Shown here in pieces: positions 11,101 to 21,705 of a stretch of DNA of 64,000 nt. The notes beneath the pieces are model-generated. The model saw nothing but the letters and a program-made list of their open reading frames with translations. It searched no databases and had not been told where the DNA came from. Source of the stretch: Ianthella basta (taxonomy: Eukaryota; Porifera; Demospongiae; Verongiida; Ianthellidae); NCBI GenBank assembly GCA_964019415.1, contig OZ025878.1:4778512-4842511 (forward strand), read 5' to 3'. The first letter of the stretch is position 1. Each line of letters begins with the position of its first letter. Made by a program: the position numbers and the translations under genes.

Positions 11101-14100
11101 GACAATGAAGACCATGAGAGCTAGAAACACAGAAAACATGAAAACTGCACCTAGACGAAGCACTCCATGAAGTGCCACCAAAGTATCTGCTGCGGTGTAA
11201 CGGATTTCGCGTTGCTGAGAGGCAGCTTTATCCCTGTTCGGGAGTAAATCGCTGCGACACTTTGAGACCATAGCACTCTGAGCTTCTTAACGTCTAAGTA
11301 GCAACTTATTTCCCTCGCTTTAGGGTGAACGGCAATAATGAGCCATTTTTCTCCAAGGAGTACAGTCACTTTCTCAGAATGCCATCCATAGGGTGCCACC
11401 AAAACTAATTATGCATGCACAATAAGTTACATTATTGTAAACAATGGCTTGGGTACTTATAGAATACAAATGGGTGTTGCGGCCAAGGCCAAACCCAGCA
11501 ATTAGCCTCTTTATTGGTGAGCCATTTTATCACAACCATGTTATATATTATATAATGAATAGAAGGGCAGTTGGTATGCCAAATTATTGGACCTCAGCCC
11601 AAGGATGTTTCAGATATTGAAGAGAGCAAGAAATGAGCACAGAGACCGTGTCTCAGTGCACCTGCTGTTTTATGGCATATTTAGACCTGGATTGGACAAT
11701 GAAATCTGGGGAAAGTACTTTGCGAAGGCCATTGATGAATGCAGAAAATAAGGTAGGACCAAGAACCGAACCTTGTGGGACACCAGAGGAAGGGTAGCAA
11801 ACTGAAGAGAAGCTGTCACCAACACATGTCACCTGAGATCTATTAGAAAGGTAAGATCAAAAACAAGAAACCGTAGAGGAAGACAGGCCAAGGTGAGAGA
11901 GTTTTAGCAAAGAGAAGGTCATGGTTAACAGAATCAAAGGGTTTGGAGATGTCAAGGAAACCAACACCAACAAAATCTTTTCTGTCTATAGGGCCTTGTA
12001 CCAGAAATCAGGGCAGTGAAGGAGAAGTGTTTGTGTTGAGTGCTGAGGGTGATAACCAGATTGAAGAGGGAAGACAAGATTGTTGGAATCAGGTGAGAGG
12101 TGAGTTGCTCATTTACACATCTTTCTAATAGTTTGCTGCAAGCAGGAAGAATAGAGATGGGCCAATAGTTAGAAGGAGTAGCACGGTCCCCACCTTTGTG
12201 CAGAGGCTGGATTGAGACACACTTTCAAGGTTGAGGGAAGACAGAAGAGGAGATGGAGGAGTTCAGAATAGAGCACAAGGGCTAGCAGGTAACTTGGCAA
12301 CAATTAGACTGGATGAAGGTATCATGTCAGGTCCAGTGGTGCATCATGGTTTCAAATAAGAAAGAGTTTCTTCACACCATGCAGGGGTGGTTGGAGAGAG
12401 ATTTAGGACAGGGTCTTAAGTAGTGTAAGTAGAATCGGTCACGGCAGTGTCTGGAGGTGAGGCTTTGGAACTGACTGAGACAAAGTAGTAGTTCAGCACA
12501 TTGGTGAAGGACTTGGGGTCAGGGATGAGGGAAGTCCTGCAATCCATTTGGTCATTTATGCAAACTTGTTCAAGTGATTTCCACAGAGTGGAGGGATGGG
12601 TCTTGGTAGAAATGAGGTGAAGGAAGTACTCCTTTTTTGCTTTCCTCTGTAAAGAGACCACCTGGTCTCTTTGTGCCTTGAACTGAGCCCATGGAAGAGA
12701 TGAAGCATGGATTTTGGCGGTGGAGTTTGAGGAGTTTGTTTTGTGTGTCCATCTTATCCCGAATCAATTTTGAGATCCATGGGGCAGGATTCTTCTTCAC
12801 TCAAACAGACTTGATTGGAGCATGGACCTCTTAAAATAGGGTGTTGAAAGCACTCACTTTGTCATCAATATCATCAAACAGATCAACAGTGCACCATCGG
12901 CACAGTCTTCAACAAAATCAGTTTCGGAGAAATACTTAAATGATTTACGCTTAATCGAAGATGGAGCAGATTTCAGCATAGGAAGGGCAAGGATCAGGAG
13001 AATGGAAAGATGATCAGTGATAGCACAGTCAAGAACCATTGAACTGGAGATAGAGACATTAGGGGTGGTAATAAAGAGATCAATGAGTGAGCTGGAGGAT
13101 TCAGAGATTCTATTGGGCTGGGAGATTGGTTTAGTTAAGGAGTGAGATGCTAGGAAGTCAGGGGAAAGTCTGGTGTTAGGTTTGGTCAAGTCAGACATGT
13201 CACTGTTCAGATCTTCACAAGCAGCAACATACTTTTTAGCAATGGACATTGACTCAATACTGGAACAAGCATCATGTATTGATTGAGACAGAGAACCAGG
13301 GGGGTGATAGTAACAACCAACAGCAAGGGGGGATGGAAACAGACTCAATTCTACAGCAACCCATCTTGACGCAAGACCAGAAGCATAAGTATCTCGCAAC
13401 AGGGTTGAGCACAGTTAGCTTGCACAAACACAGCACCACTACCATCACAGCGGTTACGACCTGGACGTGTTACAGAATACCCAGGTATGGAGATCTCACC
13501 ATCACTAATCCCACTGTCCAACCAGGTTTCAGAAATGGACATCAGGGGATTGGGATGCAGCAAGTAGGGTAGTTTCGTCCAAATGGCAGATTAGCTGCAG
13601 ATGTTCAGGTGCACAATTCTCAGCTTCTTTGTCTCCGTCTTGCCCCAAGGGGAATGATCCTGGCAAGCAGATCCGGGATTTGCCTCAACATTGCCGCACA
13701 GGACTAGCAAGAGGAACCAGGGGCTGACCAGTATATACACAGGGTGGGAGTACCTCTTACGCCGGGTGGAGCAGCGAACATCAACCTGCATGCCGTGGCA
13801 AGGGTTGCTTGCCCGAACGTAGCGCGAGGGCTGTTGACAATGGTCAAACGTCAGTGAGATCTAACTCCAAAATGAATGCGTTTTGCGGAGATACGGACGC
13901 CGGCCGAGAAATAGTGACTTCCATTCAGGGTGGCCGAAGTACGTCGAACGCTCCACGCTATACATGCTATACTGTGAGTAGGACAAGGATGTAGTTTCAC
14001 ACCAGCGAAATCCAAATCCAAAACGAATGCCTTTCGGTGGAGATACAGACGGTGGACAAACTAAGATGCCGTCCGACTGAATCGGTATAATAGTCGGACC

Positions 14101-15032
14101 GGTGGTATAAAATTCGGACCAAGAACAAGTCAATCGGAATATACATTCAGCCATTTGAACAAGAACGCTGTTCTTGCGCTAGCTGTACATGCGTATCAAA
14201 TACATGTAGGCACATGCACGCCAAGATGAAGTGAAGCTACATGTTACTGAAACTCTCCAACTCACTGGTCCGTAAATTATACCGCTATACTATCGGACCG
14301 GACGGTCCGGTCCGGTCCGACGCGGTCCGAAAATTATACCCGACCTCCGGCCGAAGTAATATTTCTTCGGCCACTTCGTTCTCTACCGTCTAACATGACA
14401 TTGAATCGAAGACAGCTATAAGCTTCTTCTTTTCAGCCCCAGGTTACACTGGTCTGCCCTCCATATGAACTAAGCTTAAAACCCTAGCTGAATGCTTTTG
14501 GCTGTGGAGAATCGGTAGCTAATCAATAATGTGATGAAACCTTTAGCAACGGTACCCTAAAGCGCAGCAACGAGGAGAAGCGCTCAGTGACGGTGGAACG
14601 GGTGTAGGTAACTTGTGCAAGGAGGGAGCCTTTCAAGAAATATTCAAGTACCGACAGGGGCTGCGGGAAAATCAATCGTGATAATCCTGCCAGATATAAC
14701 ACAGCGAAATTTCTACGCAAACTGTACCTTGTCCAGGCGTGCAGCTCCTCTTCCGAGTGCGGGAAGATACATTGAACATCATCCAAACAGTATCCATTGA
14801 CCTGGACATTCTCGCACATCCGATAAGGTGGCCTTGTACCTATGGGAGGTCGTTGCCTAGGTTCGTCCTTCGCCCTGCTTTTAAGCCAGTGATGTAACTC
14901 TTCTTCAGAATGTGCAAAGATGCATTTCGATCCGTATTCACAAGGTGCTTTGTTCTGGCACAGCTGATACTTCCTATTGTGTTGTCGATTTGACGGTCTT
15001 TGCCGAATGTGAAGAGCCAGCTGCGGATCCAT
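8175..15032 (-). CDS. CCCH zinc-finger protein with at least six fingers in repeated two-finger exons (3' end uncertain)
   Basis: Three exons are supported: 15032-14728 (start MDPQLALHIRQRP), 9835-9545 and 8571-8179. Each encodes one finger of spacing C-x5-C-x5-C-x3-H (for example CKNTSPCPHGLSCTFAH) followed by one of C-x8-C-x5-C-x3-H (CKNVEESGYCPYDTHCHYPH), both ending in a conserved (S)EEEL..W. The internal exons begin with IRPRP and are phase 2-2 (291 and 393 nt), and all junctions join in frame. CCCH fingers with this spacing usually bind single-stranded RNA, so a role in mRNA control is likely but inferred. If the last donor is not used the frame stops at 8175; otherwise downstream exons remain unseen. 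The alternative donor GTATAG at 8193-8188 also keeps phase. The large first intron holds a LINE and other repeats. Among known families the finger style recalls ZC3H7-type proteins, without proof of orthology. Confidence 0.8.
8620..9540. other. Intron of the CCCH gene
   Basis: AT-rich non-coding sequence between two CCCH exons. No domain, structured repeat or mobile element was recognised. Confidence 0.6.
9836..11690. other. Intron sequence of the CCCH gene with scattered inverted short repeats
   Basis: Non-coding for the host gene. The words AATTTGGCATACCA (near 10907) and CACTGAGACACGGT (near 10968) recur as reverse complements near 11573 and 11650, but in the same left-to-right order, so they are not a simple pair of terminal inverted repeats. 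A minus-strand frame at 11271-11035 has a hydrophobic stretch (AVFMFSVFLALMVFIVCLV) but no other support as a gene. Confidence 0.4.
11690..13791 (-). mobile_element. CR1/L2-like LINE, 5' part with 2A-like motif, APE endonuclease and start of RT
   Basis: From 13791 down the minus strand reads an N-terminal hydrophobic stretch and GNVEANPGS (near 13680), then HLNICS, the APE endonuclease (ISETWLDSGISDGEISIPGY near 13520; GCYYHPPG near 13310; SLIDLFITTP and DCAITDH near 13080-13010), a linker (NVLNYYFVSVS near 12490) and RT motifs in several frames down to about 11700 (KGGDRATPSNYWPIS, then FINGL). The palm YADD box and thumb are missing, so the 3' end is truncated. Stops and frameshifts show it is dead. 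It lies in the first intron of the CCCH gene, in the same orientation. Confidence 0.85.
13860..14080. repeat. Two diverged copies of a short GC-rich unit
   Basis: A segment starting CTCCAAAATGAATGCGTTTT and carrying GGAGATACGGACG (from about 13862) recurs about 150 bp later as CCAAAACGAATGCCTTTC and GGAGATACAGACG (from about 14008). No coding role is apparent. Confidence 0.5.
14084..14340. repeat. Terminal-inverted-repeat (MITE-like) element, about 257 bp
   Basis: The left end GGTATAATAGTCGGACC (14084-14100) matches the reverse complement of the right end (14324-14340) at 15 of 17 positions. Subterminal copies of GGTCCG and CGGACC at 14096-14120 and 14269-14335 form further palindromes, including a run of alternating CGGTCCG words. 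No transposase is present. A clear target duplication was not found. Confidence 0.6.
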
Positions 15033-15440
15033 GACTTGTCACAAGCCTAACTTCTTAGAGGATCTGTATATGGGGAGAGAGCAGCTTATCTCCGTGACTA
15101 GCCGTTCGAAGACACATTGCACAACCGAGCAAGAAATAGGCTACCATTTGAATTCTATTTCTTACCTTCCACTTTCGATTTACGGCTAGTTAAGTAGCCT
15201 GCAATGGCTCGAACAGAGAGATACCAATCGGCTTTTTCAATGGCTGCAATCGCTGGGCTTTAACCAAGCTGAAGGTTTGGTGATAATTATTAATATGATA
15301 TTCATGGTTTGGGCACAGCGGCCGGCTTACGGGCGCGCGCCGCTAGCAAATAATGAATACCGTTGTCACGGTTTACTCTATCCCCCAACTATGCTTCATC
15401 CCCGACTTGGTGCATTCTACCCGAGGGTGGTTGTGACCTC
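15033..15440. promoter_or_regulatory. Likely 5' flank of the CCCH gene
   Basis: Sequence directly upstream of the CCCH start. It is richer in CG words than most of the window (for example GGGCGCGCGCCGC near 15330), which fits a promoter region. No specific element can be named. Confidence 0.3.
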
Positions 15441-15454
15441 CATTTGACCCTTCT

Positions 15455-16320
15455 GGGACAAGTAAAGTAACTTATCAGAATTGGGACAAATCAGAAATGG
15501 GACACCTGGTTCTCAGCGATTGCTTGAGCTATTGACTTCAAACAAAGACCGAATTGTAGCTCTCGTCGAGGCTAATTGACATACGTTTAGCAGGATGGCT
15601 ACATTTTATTGTCGAAGAGAGCGAGCGGCTTTACTACTGTCCCAAAAATAATCAGAATTGGGACAGTGTAGTTAGAAATGGGATATACTTGAGTCTGGTG
15701 ACCTCAGTTTCAAACAGTGCATACACCTAACTCTCACAGCAGTTAGATCTATGCCCCCTTTAAGAAATACTCTACTTTCGTCGCAATCCTTTTGATATCC
15801 ACTGGATGCGAGCACAACGAGCCGAGTATACTCACGTAATCAGAAATGGGACACTTTGGGTGTGACAATTGTTTTACCGTACAGAATAATTATTATGAAT
15901 CAGGCACACATGCGTGTGACAAGTGGGATAGAATAAGATGCAGCTAGCTGGTTCTCTGCGAATACAGGGAGGATTGACTTCATACCAAGACCGAAGTGCA
16001 GCTTTGTTAATGCTTGCTTGGTACACTTACAACTAGGTAGTGGCGTTTACTTTTCGCAGATAACGAGTGATGTGTCTGAGCGTCACCGAATCTTATCAGA
16101 AGAAAGACACTTTATTTAATCAGATATGTACACGACAGCGAGTCTAGTGCATTCAGTTTTGGACGAAGATGTACTCAATTCTTACAGGAGGTGGCTCTAT
16201 GATTCCTCTATGAAATATCCTACTTTCAGCAAGGACCGTTGAATATTCACTGCATGCATGCGACTTGGATAAACCTAGCAAACGCGATGAGATCAGAAAT
16301 GGGACACTTCTTTCTCGGCG
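15455..16320. repeat. Dispersed repeat built on the word TCAGAAATGGGACAC
   Basis: The word CAGAATTGGGACA or CAGAAATGGGACAC occurs near 15477, 15490, 15652, 15840 and 16293, usually followed by GGTTCTC..CG and a GACTTC..ACCAA segment (about 15510, 15950 and 16310). These look like diverged copies of a unit of roughly 200-400 bp. Open frames here are short and not conserved. Confidence 0.5.
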
Positions 16321-16860
16321 AACACTCAGGCTATTCACTTCCAACAAATTTGTCTAGAGGTAGCCCTCCTAATGGCTACTCGGCATACCCACAACAGTGT
16401 GGGTGCGTTTATACATTTCGAGAAAGCATGGTTTCCAAGACGGCACATCCAAAGTGGTACCACACGTCGCATCCATCACACAACTCAATTTTGATCATGT
16501 AAGATATTGCATGCAGTGCACACATCATCCTCTGAATCTGCATCTATAAATAAGAAAGTGGGCATGGTTAAAGTTTCTAGCTATAGCTACGTAACTCTTG
16601 CATTTTGTCTGAAGTGGGTCAATCTATCCTACGCGTAGCGCACAGCGCACAACATAACCAAAGACAGCTGAGACAATTTTGAAAGCACGAGGGGCTACAT
16701 TTCTAATTTCATGATTTCTATAATTGCGATTTTTTGTTAACAGAATAGTCCCATCAGCACAATTCAGTAAGACTGGCAGCAAACTGAATGGTAAATTATT
16801 TATAACTTCTGTCGTCACCTTAACACAAGGGATTTAATTTCCATCACTGAGAGAAGAGGC
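16321..16860. other. Unassigned stretch
   Basis: No coding sequence, element or structured repeat could be supported. Confidence 0.4.
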
Positions 16861-16861
16861 G

Positions 16862-17123
16862 CTGCTATGAGCAACGCATTCTTGATGTGGAACATGGGAC
16901 ATTTACCCCCTTGGTCATGTCATCCAGTGGTGGATGGGGCACATCAGCCATGGTGGCTTACAAGAGGCTAGCCAGCCTCATTGCTGAAAAGCATGGCCAC
17001 CCATATAGCTCCACCATCTCCTGGATTCGTTGCACAATCGCCTTCAGTCTAATTGACTCAACCATGGCTTGCCTCAGGGCACTCAGGTCCTCCTACCATG
17101 CCCTGCCCAGGAGATTGATCTGA
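16862..17123 (+). mobile_element. C-terminal fragment of the same RT-element family as at 2.8-4.6 kb
   Basis: The frame reads VEHGTFTPLV-like sequence, then SSGGWGTSAMVAYKRLASLI and YSSTISWIRC, which aligns residue by residue with the C-terminal piece at 3127-2780 (VEHASFVSLV, GGAGPSATVLFRRVTALLSE). It is in plus orientation and consists only of the last about 80 residues, as expected for a 5'-truncated insertion. Confidence 0.75.
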
Positions 17124-17319
17124 CCGAACTGCTGGACCTCTTTCACACTGAGGTCCAGCCGGCTGAATAAACTTTCCTATCAGCTTTTACAGACTGTTTT
17201 TGCCATCCCCATCTGCACTGTATCTTATCCTTGCTTATATACTCGTATTTTTTCCTTGAAGGCCGTGCGCATGTGTGCCTTATTATGTCTGTTTATTATT
17301 GATAATGAAGTATAAAATG

Positions 17320-17865
17320 TAGCCTGCGTGTTGTGCTGTGACCCTCATAACTTACGGGATGATTGCGCTGTGCTGTGAACGGCGAGTGTTGCCAGCAGAA
17401 CTACAACTGTCAGCAGGGCTGTCATTTTGCACCTACGTACGTAAGTACAGACCCTGGGATGGGAGCCTGCAGAAAGAGAATGCTAGCAATCCTCCTTCCG
17501 TAATCAAATCCTAATTTACTAGCTCACCTTAGCAAAACCGTCACAATGGAATAGCCGCAAGTATTTAGTTTGACCCAGCACTTTCCCTTGACTCTTCTTG
17601 ATGCCTATCTACGGCTGATTTGTGTTGCTGATGCGCATGAACTACCGTATATAAACCTACCTGGTATTGTGCGTTGACTAGCTTTTCTTACACAAGAGCT
17701 GGTCAATTACTGCCATATCTGGGCAACTGGCTGGGGAAGCCAAACAGCTAATAGTATAAATTGAGCCAAAGCGCACAGACATTTGCATACAACTACAAGT
17801 GGTCCCCACCATACTAGGTTCATGACCAGGAAGGGGCAGCCTTAGGCAAGGCAGATGTATACTAT
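17320..17865 (-). repeat. Leader exon plus 5' flank, duplicate of 28254-28799
   Basis: About 546 bp here match 28254-28799 in the same orientation with only scattered differences by eye. The unit contains a 70-nt leader exon and its upstream region, so promoter and signal peptide were copied together. At 17865 it joins directly to the GPCR 3'-end segment that begins GCAAAATACTTATCA. Confidence 0.9.
17356..17425 (-). pseudogene. Orphan signal-peptide exon
   Basis: Starting at 17425 the minus strand encodes MTALLTVVVLLATLAV followed by HSTAQSS, a typical signal peptide, and ends in CCC|GTAAGT at phase 1. It is nearly identical to the first exon of the VWD receptor at 28290-28359. Downstream (lower coordinates) no matching minus-strand exon was recognised and a plus-strand RT fragment lies 230 bp away, so the exon is probably stranded. 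It could still start a transcript with an unseen acceptor. Confidence 0.7.
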
Positions 17866-18166
17866 GCAAAATACTTATCACTGTAAGACAGAATCAGCTA
17901 AAACCATGGCTAAGCAATCACATGACATTTTGCTTTTGAGAGAATGCTATATGATGTACAGTTGGTACTGCATGCACATATGTAAATTAATTTATCCATC
18001 AATTTACTTCAAGCTTAACACAGCCACATTATTGTGTGTATGCTTATCCTTTTACAAATTTACTGCTCAAGTGCAGTGAACACACAAGTCCTACTGCTAA
18101 GTATTGCACACTCAAAGGCACACTGTTGTCAAACATGACTTTCTTTTGCTTCTTCAATGGCTGAAA
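17866..18166 (-). other. 3' flank of the GPCR pseudogene
   Basis: Non-coding sequence following the stop of the GPCR-like pseudogene. It is duplicated at 30967-31280 and resembles the 3' flank of the intact GPCR (33060-33150). Confidence 0.6.
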
Positions 18167-21100
18167 TCATATTCCAAATGTAGTGGTAGTGGGCTTTTCA
18201 TTGTTTTTGCCATTTTGATCATCAGCCTGTTCAGTCAATGTGATGATCTTCGTCTCCAGATTCTCATCACCTTTAATACTTCCTGCATCTTCTTCCTTCT
18301 TATTTCCTCCAGCTTCAATAATGGCCTCTGATTCTGCTGCAGAGCTGCTGCTCTTTATACTGTCAACCCAGGCTGACTTGCTGAAGTTAGTACCTCCTGA
18401 ATAGGACAAAGTGAACAGGTTTAAGCAGTTTTGGCACAAATATCTCACAACAAAGTCCTTGCTCTGTCCCTGTGTGTATCCAACTTCTAAAACGTTCAGT
18501 TAAGTATTAAGACAAAGGCACTTCACCCAGAGTAATTCAGTATCTTGATTTTAATGTACCCACCTGGAGCCGAGCCACTTCCACTGGTCAGTGGTCCCTG
18601 AATGTACAGTGAGCAGCAATGCATCAAAGCACACAGTTGGATGTCTTTATATGTATAGACTCCATTAGAAGACAGTGGACTGAGGGTGCTGCTGAGGGTG
18701 CTGCTTGTTATACATATAACTGTATAGACTAAACTGAAAATGTGGCATAGTATAATACTGACTAGCTATATAATAGAGTACTATGTCCATGTTAGTAGTA
18801 GCTGACCTGAGTCCGTAACTTTAATTTTGGAAGTTTGTCTTTGATCTTTCCATACACCTTCTCATGTCTCACAACATGAAACAGAAATATGAACAAACCC
18901 TGCAAGATGATTGCAGAATGAAGTTGTTAAAGAATGACAAGCACCCTTGGCATCAGCTTTACTTACAGTCCAAACTCAGAAATACTGTTGCAGTTAAACT
19001 CTCACCTGAAACACATTGGCAATGACAAAGAGGTAGGCAAAGACCCTCCCCTCCTCTCCCACTGCAAACAGCCCAATGATCCAGGTGAAGCCCAACACAG
19101 AATGAAGGTGGCTTTTAACAGGTGCCTGGGAAAGTTATACAACCACAGCACTTTTGTTGGCATAATACTAATACATTTACATAGCTTGCTTCTACATATA
19201 TGCATCTAGCATGCTTTACAAAAGTCATTACACATCAGATCCATGCAGATGATCTACAGCTAGTCCTCTGGCTTCACAGATGATCATGATGCACTTTACC
19301 GTCAGTCTACTACCTGTAAATGTAAATTCAATTTGCTTTCTACTGTGCCCGTGGAGTGTATTGCAGCAATGTGTCTACTTCAGATAACAGTGTGTGCACT
19401 TACTTGCCCACTTCCATGTACTTCTGTCTCTTCTCATCTTTGTTAGACTCCATCTTAGAAGCCATTTCACACTGAGACTTAGCCAGTGATACCAAACTGA
19501 TGGTCAGCAGTACAGCATTCACCTGTGTAAGTAAGTGTGTAAGCACACACACAGTAACCATGCAACAAGTGCACACAAACATGCACAAAATGTAACTTGA
19601 ACATTGTAACATTGAACCAAAGCATAACAACGTTCAAATCTTGCATTAGGAGAACCATTAATTTATTGTACTAGGCTAGGACTCATAATAGTAATTAAAA
19701 TAAGTTGCAAAGTGAAAGTAATTTAAAGCTGTTGCTGTGAATCTGTTTTGGCTTCCTTTGTGCATTCAATGTTCTACATCTCACAGGCATCCCAGCCACA
19801 CTTGTGCACCCTGGTATATCATGCTGACCTGGTTCTAATTTATATAAACACATTTCCTTTCACTTTTGGTCAGCATTAAAGCTTAACTGCTACAATGATA
19901 AAATAGTCATACGATAATGGTTTTATAAAAAATTTAAGCTAGTCACAGCGATGTACACTTCATGTCTGTATCTGTGCATGTCATCAGAGCACAATTGCAA
20001 GTTGCACGATCAAATCGAGACATGAATTCAAAGTCATGTTGCACACTGATCAACTATTGCAGTGCTCACCACAACAATGGCCACCATTGGTCCAATAAAT
20101 ACATAAATGACTCCCTTTTCACTAGGCAACCAACACCTAAGGGAAAGTGCATGAACACAAAGAATAGAAATTGATCACTATGATAAAACTAACTGTTCAC
20201 TCCTTTCCAGGAATTAGCTCAGGCCTTGATATCCTTATAATGATGTTGAGCTTGATCAAATGATCTAATCAGATAGCTTTCATGTCTTACTCCTCCAGTT
20301 AACACCACAACAAGAATGGGAAGAGCTGAGGGATTGGAGAGAAGAGATACAAGCCACATTACCTGCTCACTATAATTTGTTATGAGGTAAACCATGAAAT
20401 TATCCCCATAGTCCATATATATTATATTATGCTGATGGAATCTGTTAGAAGGAATGGCAGTATGTATTTTGAATGTGGAAATGAAGTTCACAATGAATGA
20501 AAGGATAGCATAAAAGTTATACATAACTATGAATATCATGTGTTACAGTAAATAGAGATTTCTTAAGAAGACAAATTAGAACAATCACACTTCTCTCCAA
20601 GATAAGAAACATCGCTCTAGTCAGCTTCAGCTGGCATCTGTAGATTCATGCAGACAGCTCCCAGGGCACTTGGAAAGGAGCTTAACTCACCTGAACAGGG
20701 TTCAAATGTCTCAATGTGGTATTAAGGCATAGCGGTGCCTCATTCACAGGGTGCCTTGTCATCATTTCATGAAACTACTGCTGCCATTGTTCGGCAATTC
20801 TTGCAGTTCATTTTGGGTGTGCCACTGACATGGCAATTTATTGTCAAACTTAATGAAGTCAGACTCTAATGAAATGTTAGGTGGGTGCGTATGTACCCTT
20901 GCAACAATTACTTGCAATATCCCATTTTCAATGCTCACCTGTTTAGTAGCTTCAAATGCTGGTGCATTACGTTCAAGTACATTGCTCAGTATGTCAGCAC
21001 CCACCTACAGTGTGACATCAAAGCACTCAGTAGTACACCCATACTGTATTGTGTAATGTACTCACTTGTTGAATTTTGTTTGATTCTCTGAATAGACCAT

Positions 21101-21705
21101 TGTTCTCACCAAGGCTGCAATGAGATAGGTGATGCAAGTATGAGCTGCTTGACTTGTATGAAATTGTCTGCTTTGTGTGTGTCTCTCATATATGCACATA
21201 CAGGCAGCATCGCCAAACATATTTACTCACTCTGCAGCAACCTCCACAAATTTGGCTACAGTCTTTAAAACTTGTGGAAAAACTGATATTTCATTACTAC
21301 TTGACAGCAAAGCTACATTTAAATCATGCGATATATTTTGAAATTCCTTCCTTTCAACTCCAGTCAGATTATTCCTGAACTTGTCCAAGCTATTAAAGAA
21401 CTCTTCTACCTGTGAACAAAGGAATTTAGTTGTTTACAACCTAACTCGACAAAAACATTATAATAGGGTTGAGTTTTCATGAAACTGTCCTACCCTCATC
21501 CTGACAGCCTTAACAGCCCCAGATTCACATTCTGAGGCATCAACAGAATCCCATACACCACCAGCCAGACTGTGGGTGAGACCCAACGCTGGTTTATCCC
21601 CCTCTCCAGGACAAGAAGCAGACTGAGTGGAGTCTGGAGCAGTAGCAGGCCACTGGATCCTCCACACACTGTCTTCTTCATTAGAACACCCATAGTCACT
21701 ATTTC
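18167..21705 (-). pseudogene. Decayed adhesion-GPCR paralogue lacking GPS and TM1-TM3
   Basis: Exons match those of the intact GPCR one by one: HRM domain (about 21705-21498, CSNEEDSVWRIQWPATAPDS), GAIN helical part (about 21412-21235), LGENNGLF (about 21113), VGADILSNVLERNAPAFE (about 21003-20935). The next recognisable exon is already the TM4 end (about 20320-20220, LVVVLTGGVRHESYL), so the GPS, TM1, TM2 and TM3 exons are missing. Then follow CWLPSEKGVIYVFIGPMVA (about 20135), VNAVLLTISLVSLAKSQCEM (19523-19403), the TM6-TM7 exon (about 19128-19006), GLFIFLFHVVRHEKVYGKIK (about 18900-18830) and the acidic tail exon ending in a stop at 18167. The TM6 exon has lost 7 bp relative to the paralogue, which breaks the frame. 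No Calx-beta exons precede it. It cannot make a seven-pass receptor. Confidence 0.85.

Noticed and set aside
11035-11271. Small membrane protein with one hydrophobic segment
   Set aside because: Isolated frame within an intron of another gene and between repeat words; nothing else supports it.
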